The notes under the pieces: generated by a model | What the model was told of the DNA's origin: nothing | What the model saw: the letters and a program-made list of their open reading frames with translations, nothing else | The model's database searches: none | Shown: one piece after another, positions 60,211 through 64,000 of the stretch | How positions within the stretch are numbered: the first letter of the stretch is position 1 | Layout: every line of letters begins with the position of its first letter | Made by a program: the position numbers and the translations under genes | Origin: RBG-13-68-16 sp050018455 | GTDB taxonomy: Bacteria > Acidobacteriota > Thermoanaerobaculia > Thermoanaerobaculales > Thermoanaerobaculaceae | Direction of reading: 5' to 3' | DNA: 64,000 nucleotides | NCBI GenBank assembly: GCA_050018455.1 | Contig: JBEKAA010000007.1 | Span: 1-64,000, forward strand

Positions 60211-61519
60211 CATCGCGATCGTAGGGGCAGGACTCACTGGTCTGGTCGCTGCGTACCGACTTGCCGGCGCCGGCTGGAAGGTGACGGTTTTCGAGCGCTA
60301 CCCGGAGGCCGGCGGCCTGGTCGCATGCTTCGACGCCGGCGGCGAGCGCCTGGAGTGCTTCTACCACCACCTTTTCACAACGGACACCGACTACGTCGCC
60401 CTCGCCGAGGAACTCGAGCTCGCCCGGACGATCGCCTGGCTCCCTTCCAGGATGGGGATCTACTCCAAGAGCCGCCTGTGGGACTTCGGCACTCCGGTTT
60501 CGCTGCTGAGGTTTCGGCCGCTCTCATGGCTGGACAAGGTGCGGTTCGGGTGGTCCACCCTGCTCCTCAACCGCACGGCCGACCACCACGCCTTCGAGAC
60601 GGTCACTGCCCGCGACTGGATTCTCGCGCACGCCGGACGCAAGGTGTACGACACCGTCTGGGGCCCCCTTCTCCACCAGAAGTTCGCCGAGAGGGCCGAG
60701 GACGTGGCCATGGTCTGGCTGTGGGGCAAGGTCTACCTGCGGGGAAGGTCGCGCTCGACCACCGGCATGGGCGAGCGTCTCGGCTACATGCGGGGGTCGT
60801 TCGGCCGGCTCGTCGAGGTCCTCGTCGGCCGCCTGCGGGATGCCGGCGTGCGCCTCGAGTTCGCCAACCCGGTCAAGCGGATCTCGCGCTCGGGAGACGG
60901 GCTCGAGGTCCAGTCACGGACCGGTACGGAGCGCTTCGCCCGAGTGCTCTTCACCGCCGCGCCGCAGGAACTCGTGCGTGTCGCGGCGGAGCAGTTTCCC
61001 GACAACTACCGAGCGAACCTAGCGGCTCTGCCGGCCACCGCTGCGCTCTGTGTCGTGCTCGAGCTCTCTCGTTCGCTCACGCCGTACTACTGGCTCAACA
61101 TCGCGGACTCCGACTTTCCGTTCGGCGGCCTGATCGAGCACACCAACTACATCCCCCGCGAACGCTACGGCGGCCGTCACCTGCTCTACATCTCCAAGTA
61201 CCTGTTCACCGACAACCCCCTCTGGAGCGCACGGGACGACGATGTCTGGTCGGTGTATCGGCCGTTCCTCCAGAAGGTGAACGCGGATTTCGACGACTCG
61301 TGGGTTCTCGCCCGCCACCACTTCAAGGCCGCGTACGCTCAGCCGGTGATCCCGCGCCGGTACCCCAGCGTGATGCCGCGGTTCGAGACGCCCATTCCCG
61401 GTCTCTACCACGCGTGCATGGCGCAGATCTACCCCGAGGACCGCGGCCAGAACTACGCGGTGCGGTCCGGCAACCGCGCCGCAAGGGCGCTGATAGCTGG
61501 AGTGGCAGACGGCGTCTAG
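60200..61519 (+). CDS. FAD-dependent oxidoreductase, amine-oxidase/protoporphyrinogen-oxidase-like
   Basis: A 439-residue flavoprotein. FAD-binding motif IVGAGLTGLVAAYRLAGAG is followed by VFERYPEAGGL. A region FAERAEDVAMVWLWGKVYLRGRS and the C-terminal FAD motif (RGQNYAVRSGNRAARAL) are typical of the protoporphyrinogen oxidase/UDP-galactopyranose mutase-like group often found near polysaccharide genes. It overlaps the helicase gene by 11 bases. Its substrate may belong to the polysaccharide locus that follows; this is inferred from position only. Confidence 0.87.
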   Translation: MSTDIAIVGAGLTGLVAAYRLAGAGWKVTVFERYPEAGGLVACFDAGGERLECFYHHLFTTDTDYVALAEELELARTIAWLPSRMGIYSKSRLWDFGTPVSLLRFRPLSWLDKVRFGWSTLLLNRTADHHAFETVTARDWILAHAGRKVYDTVWGPLLHQKFAERAEDVAMVWLWGKVYLRGRSRSTTGMGERLGYMRGSFGRLVEVLVGRLRDAGVRLEFANPVKRISRSGDGLEVQSRTGTERFARVLFTAAPQELVRVAAEQFPDNYRANLAALPATAALCVVLELSRSLTPYYWLNIADSDFPFGGLIEHTNYIPRERYGGRHLLYISKYLFTDNPLWSARDDDVWSVYRPFLQKVNADFDDSWVLARHHFKAAYAQPVIPRRYPSVMPRFETPIPGLYHACMAQIYPEDRGQNYAVRSGNRAARALIAGVADGV

Positions 61520-61622
61520 AACGGGCGCTTGCCTTGCGCGCCTCCGCCCGCTGAACGTACAATCCTTCTGCCGGCGTCGGCTCCAATGCGCTTCGCTCAG
61601 GCAGCGATGAGAGCCGCACAAC

Positions 61623-63113
61623 ATGCTCTTCACGTCGCCCACGTTTCTGTTCGTCTTCCTGCCGGCCTTCCTGGCCGCGTACCTCCTGATCAGGCTGCGC
61701 CTGCTGCGCAACGGCTTGCTGCTCGTTTCGAGCCTGTTCTTCTACGCGTGGGGCGAAGGCTGCTACGCCCTGGTGCTGCTCGTTTCCATCCTCGCGAACT
61801 ACCTGGTAGGCCTGTGGCTCGAGCGCGCGCGGGGTACTCGCCTGGAGAGCCTGGCTTTCTGGATCGGGGTGGCGCTCAACCTGATGCCCCTGATCGCCCT
61901 CAAGTTCGGACCAAGATTCCTGGCCAGCAAACTCGACACCCTTCTGGTCCTGGTGCACGTGAAGTCGGTCAGCCTTCTCACCTTGCGATTGCCCGCCGGG
62001 ATCTCGTTCTTCACGTTCATGGCGCTTTCGTACCTCATTGCGCTACACCGGCGTGAGGTCGAAACGGAGAGAAACCCTCTCAGGCTTGGCCTCTACATCT
62101 CGCTCTTTCCGCTCATCATGGCCGGCCCGATCTGCCGCTACAAGGACCTGGCGCCGCAGCTGGCCGAACGACTGGAAAGCGTCTCCTCTCTCGCAGAAGG
62201 CGCGCGCAGGTTCATCGTCGGCCTCGGCAAGAAGGTGCTCATCGCCAACACCCTCGCGACGCCCGCCAACGCCATCTTCGGCCTCGGGCCGCCGCAGCTG
62301 ACGCCGGCCCTCGCGTGGTTCGGCCTGGCGTGCTACACGCTCCAGATCTTCTTCGATTTCTCGGGCTATAGCGACATGGCGATCGGCCTCGGGCGGATGC
62401 TTGGCTTCCGGTTCATGGAGAACTTCGACGCCCCGTACGCGGCGACCTCGGTGAGGGCGTTTTGGAGCCGATGGCACATCTCTCTCTCGACGTGGTTCCG
62501 GGACTACCTCTTTCTCCCGATCGCCTATCCCGTCGGCCGCGCGGTGGAGCGCATCCGCTTCGCCCGCCTGCGCGAGGACTTCTGGGCGTACGCCGGTGGC
62601 AGCCTGGCCACAATGTTCCTCATCGGGCTATGGCACGGGGCGAGTTGGGGCTTCGTCGCCTGGGGCCTCTACCACGGCGCGTTCCTGGTCTTCGAGCGAA
62701 CGCGCCTCGGCAAGCGTCTGACCAAGCTCCCCGGGCCGGTTCAACACGCGTACCTCCTCATGGCGGTGACGGTCGGGTGGGTGCTCTTCAGGACCACAAG
62801 CGTGGCTCAGGCGTCGACGTTCCTGGCCGCGATGGCAGGCCACAGCGGGCCCGACCCGGCTCCGATCGCCCGGTACGCCCTCGCCGACGCGCTGCTGGCC
62901 GTTGCGGCGGGTGTTGCACTCTCGACCCGGATCGGACCGACCCTGCGTAGCTGGATGACTGGCCGGATCGAGGCGAGATCCCGTTCGACCTCGGTCCTCC
63001 TGGAGGGGGCCTTCGGCGTGGCGGAGGTCCTCGGGCTTGCAGCACTTCTCGTCATGTCGCTCTCCTGGCTCTCGGCGGGGACGTATGCCCCCTTCATCTA
63101 TTTCCGGTTCTAG
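61623..63113 (+). CDS. MBOAT-family O-acyltransferase (AlgI-like)
   Basis: A 496-residue membrane protein with about 12 helices that passes acyl groups across the membrane to a periplasmic polysaccharide. It starts MLFTSPTFLFVFLPAFLAAY, typical of AlgI. The conserved RWHISLSTW block and the invariant His (LWHGASWGFVAWGLYHG) are present. The following gene is an AlgJ/AlgX-like SGNH protein, as in alginate and other O-acetylation systems. A TACAAT at 61549-61554 could start a leader of about 70 bases. Confidence 0.95.
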   Translation: MLFTSPTFLFVFLPAFLAAYLLIRLRLLRNGLLLVSSLFFYAWGEGCYALVLLVSILANYLVGLWLERARGTRLESLAFWIGVALNLMPLIALKFGPRFLASKLDTLLVLVHVKSVSLLTLRLPAGISFFTFMALSYLIALHRREVETERNPLRLGLYISLFPLIMAGPICRYKDLAPQLAERLESVSSLAEGARRFIVGLGKKVLIANTLATPANAIFGLGPPQLTPALAWFGLACYTLQIFFDFSGYSDMAIGLGRMLGFRFMENFDAPYAATSVRAFWSRWHISLSTWFRDYLFLPIAYPVGRAVERIRFARLREDFWAYAGGSLATMFLIGLWHGASWGFVAWGLYHGAFLVFERTRLGKRLTKLPGPVQHAYLLMAVTVGWVLFRTTSVAQASTFLAAMAGHSGPDPAPIARYALADALLAVAAGVALSTRIGPTLRSWMTGRIEARSRSTSVLLEGAFGVAEVLGLAALLVMSLSWLSAGTYAPFIYFRF

Positions 63114-63118
63114 GTGCG

Positions 63119-64000
63119 ATGGCTGATCGAGTGCGCGTCCGGGCTGCGGTGAGTCTCCTGACGGGAATCGTGTTCGTCGGCCTCCTGGTGCTCCCGGCGC
63201 TCGACTCGGCGCTCGGGGTGGACAGAACGACGCCCCCTCAGGAAAAGCGGGAACTCGCGCCCCGGCCCGGGCTGCCGCGCTCGCTTCGGTCCATCGCGGA
63301 ATTGCCCAAGGCCTTCGACGCGTACCTCGCCGATCACTTCGGCTTCCGGTCGCTCCTCATCCGCCTCCACTCCCGGGTCGCGGTGTGCTGGCTCGGCGTG
63401 CCTCCCTCGCCGAACGTCGAGATCTTGGTCGGAAGACACGGCTGGCTCTTCTTCACCGGAGATGAATCGATAACGTACATCGAGGGGCGGAACCCCTTCT
63501 CGGAAAGCGACCTGGAAGCATGGCGGCGTTCGCTCCGCCAACGCAACGAGTGGCTTGCTCGCCGGGGCATCCGCTACCTCGTGGTGTTCGCACCGGGTTC
63601 GCCGTCGATTTACCCGGAGCACCTCCCGCGATGGGTCCGCCCTTCCCCCCACGGCACTCGGCTCGACCAGCTGATGGGCGCGATGCAACGCTGCCCGGAG
63701 GTGCCCGTCCTCGACCTCAGGCCCGCCCTCCTCGGGATCAAGAAGCTGGCACCTGCCTACTCGCCGACCGACACGCACTGGAACATGGTCGGGGCGTGGG
63801 CAGCGTACGACGGAATAATGAAGGCCCTGACGCGCTGGTTTCCGCAGGCGCAACCCACCCCACCTTCGGGCTTCGATGTCGCATGGGGCCGCGGGCCGGG
63901 CGGTGACCTCGCGGCGATGGCGGGCATCCAGGGGCTCGTGTCCGAACCGATCGTTTGGGTCGCCCCAAGAACCCCGAGCCGGTGGCGGACCCTGCCGAGC
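63119..64000 (+). CDS. AlgJ/AlgX-like SGNH-type polysaccharide O-acetyltransferase, N-terminal part
   Basis: Starts with ATG 63119 after AGGTG and is open to the right edge (294 codons seen). An N-terminal hydrophobic anchor (LLTGIVFVGLLVLPALD) is followed by an SGNH-hydrolase-like domain (AlgX/AlgJ family). TDTHWNMVGAW is the catalytic D-x-H motif; FAPGSPSIYPEHLPRW and GRHGWLFFTGDES are typical of the family. It moves acetyl groups taken from the membrane by the AlgI-like protein to a polysaccharide in the periplasm. The C-terminus is cut by the window edge. Confidence 0.88.
   Translation, partial: MADRVRVRAAVSLLTGIVFVGLLVLPALDSALGVDRTTPPQEKRELAPRPGLPRSLRSIAELPKAFDAYLADHFGFRSLLIRLHSRVAVCWLGVPPSPNVEILVGRHGWLFFTGDESITYIEGRNPFSESDLEAWRRSLRQRNEWLARRGIRYLVVFAPGSPSIYPEHLPRWVRPSPHGTRLDQLMGAMQRCPEVPVLDLRPALLGIKKLAPAYSPTDTHWNMVGAWAAYDGIMKALTRWFPQAQPTPPSGFDVAWGRGPGGDLAAMAGIQGLVSEPIVWVAPRTPSRWRTLPS

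Noticed and set aside
1..64000. rRNA or tRNA genes and a replication origin
   Set aside because: None could be recognised by eye; a covariance-model scan would be needed to exclude a cryptic tRNA.

Overview
This is a GC-rich chromosomal window from a Gram-negative-type bacterium. It has a TonB-dependent outer-membrane receptor, lipoproteins with lipoboxes, a lipid A-type acyltransferase and an AlgI/AlgJ-type exopolysaccharide acetylation pair. The mix of genes (paired M16 proteases, FecR/DUF6600 protein, NfnAB-like pair, family-5 uracil-DNA glycosylase, SpoIIE phosphatase, short-unit repeat hairpins between genes) fits Acidobacteriota or a neighbouring uncultivated phylum. That placement is an inference; no rRNA or tRNA gene is visible to settle it.

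Layout. 0-12 kb: the end of a PilZ-like protein, a multi-PAS/GAF diguanylate cyclase, a periplasmic 5'-nucleotidase, a TonB receptor, a universal stress protein, a CDF-type cation transporter, an HtrA-like protease, bacterioferritin and two small orphan genes. A diverged 80-base direct repeat brackets the protease-bacterioferritin segment. 12.1-22.95 kb: a mobile element with every gene on the minus strand. From right to left it holds a P4-type integrase, an unknown gene, an AlpA-like excisionase, a Toprim/AAA primase-helicase, small and unknown genes, a terminase-small-subunit-like protein, a terminase large subunit split into ATPase and nuclease genes, an unknown gene, and a second integrase whose 3' end cuts through an HU/IHF gene. 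The order integrase-AlpA-primase-terminase is that of phage-inducible chromosomal islands (phage satellites); no capsid, portal or tail gene is seen.

23-40 kb: a protease pair, patatin and thioesterase genes, a udg-menA-like-queF operon, a TPR/double cyclic-nucleotide-binding protein, typA, the sucC-sucD-ndk operon (succinyl-CoA ligase with nucleoside diphosphate kinase), a LeuA-family synthase and an enoyl-CoA hydratase. 40-53 kb: a TPR/transglutaminase-like lipoprotein, a SpoIIE-type phosphatase, a left-handed-helix protein, a FecR/DUF6600 surface protein, a DUF547-like lipoprotein, a class-V PLP enzyme, a halogenase-like flavoprotein with an ABC exporter, chorismate mutase-prephenate dehydrogenase and a divergent LpxL-type acyltransferase. 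53-64 kb: an SRAP protein, an alpha/beta hydrolase, a NYN-domain protein, an NfnAB-like pair, a UvrD-type helicase, an FAD amine-oxidase-like protein and the start of a polysaccharide O-acetylation locus.

Two genome-wide habits stand out. Many genes, often with GTG starts, carry a TANNNT -10 box 5-8 bases upstream of the start codon and lack a ribosome binding site, so they probably give leaderless mRNAs. Long inverted-repeat hairpins built from degenerate short units lie in at least three intergenic gaps.
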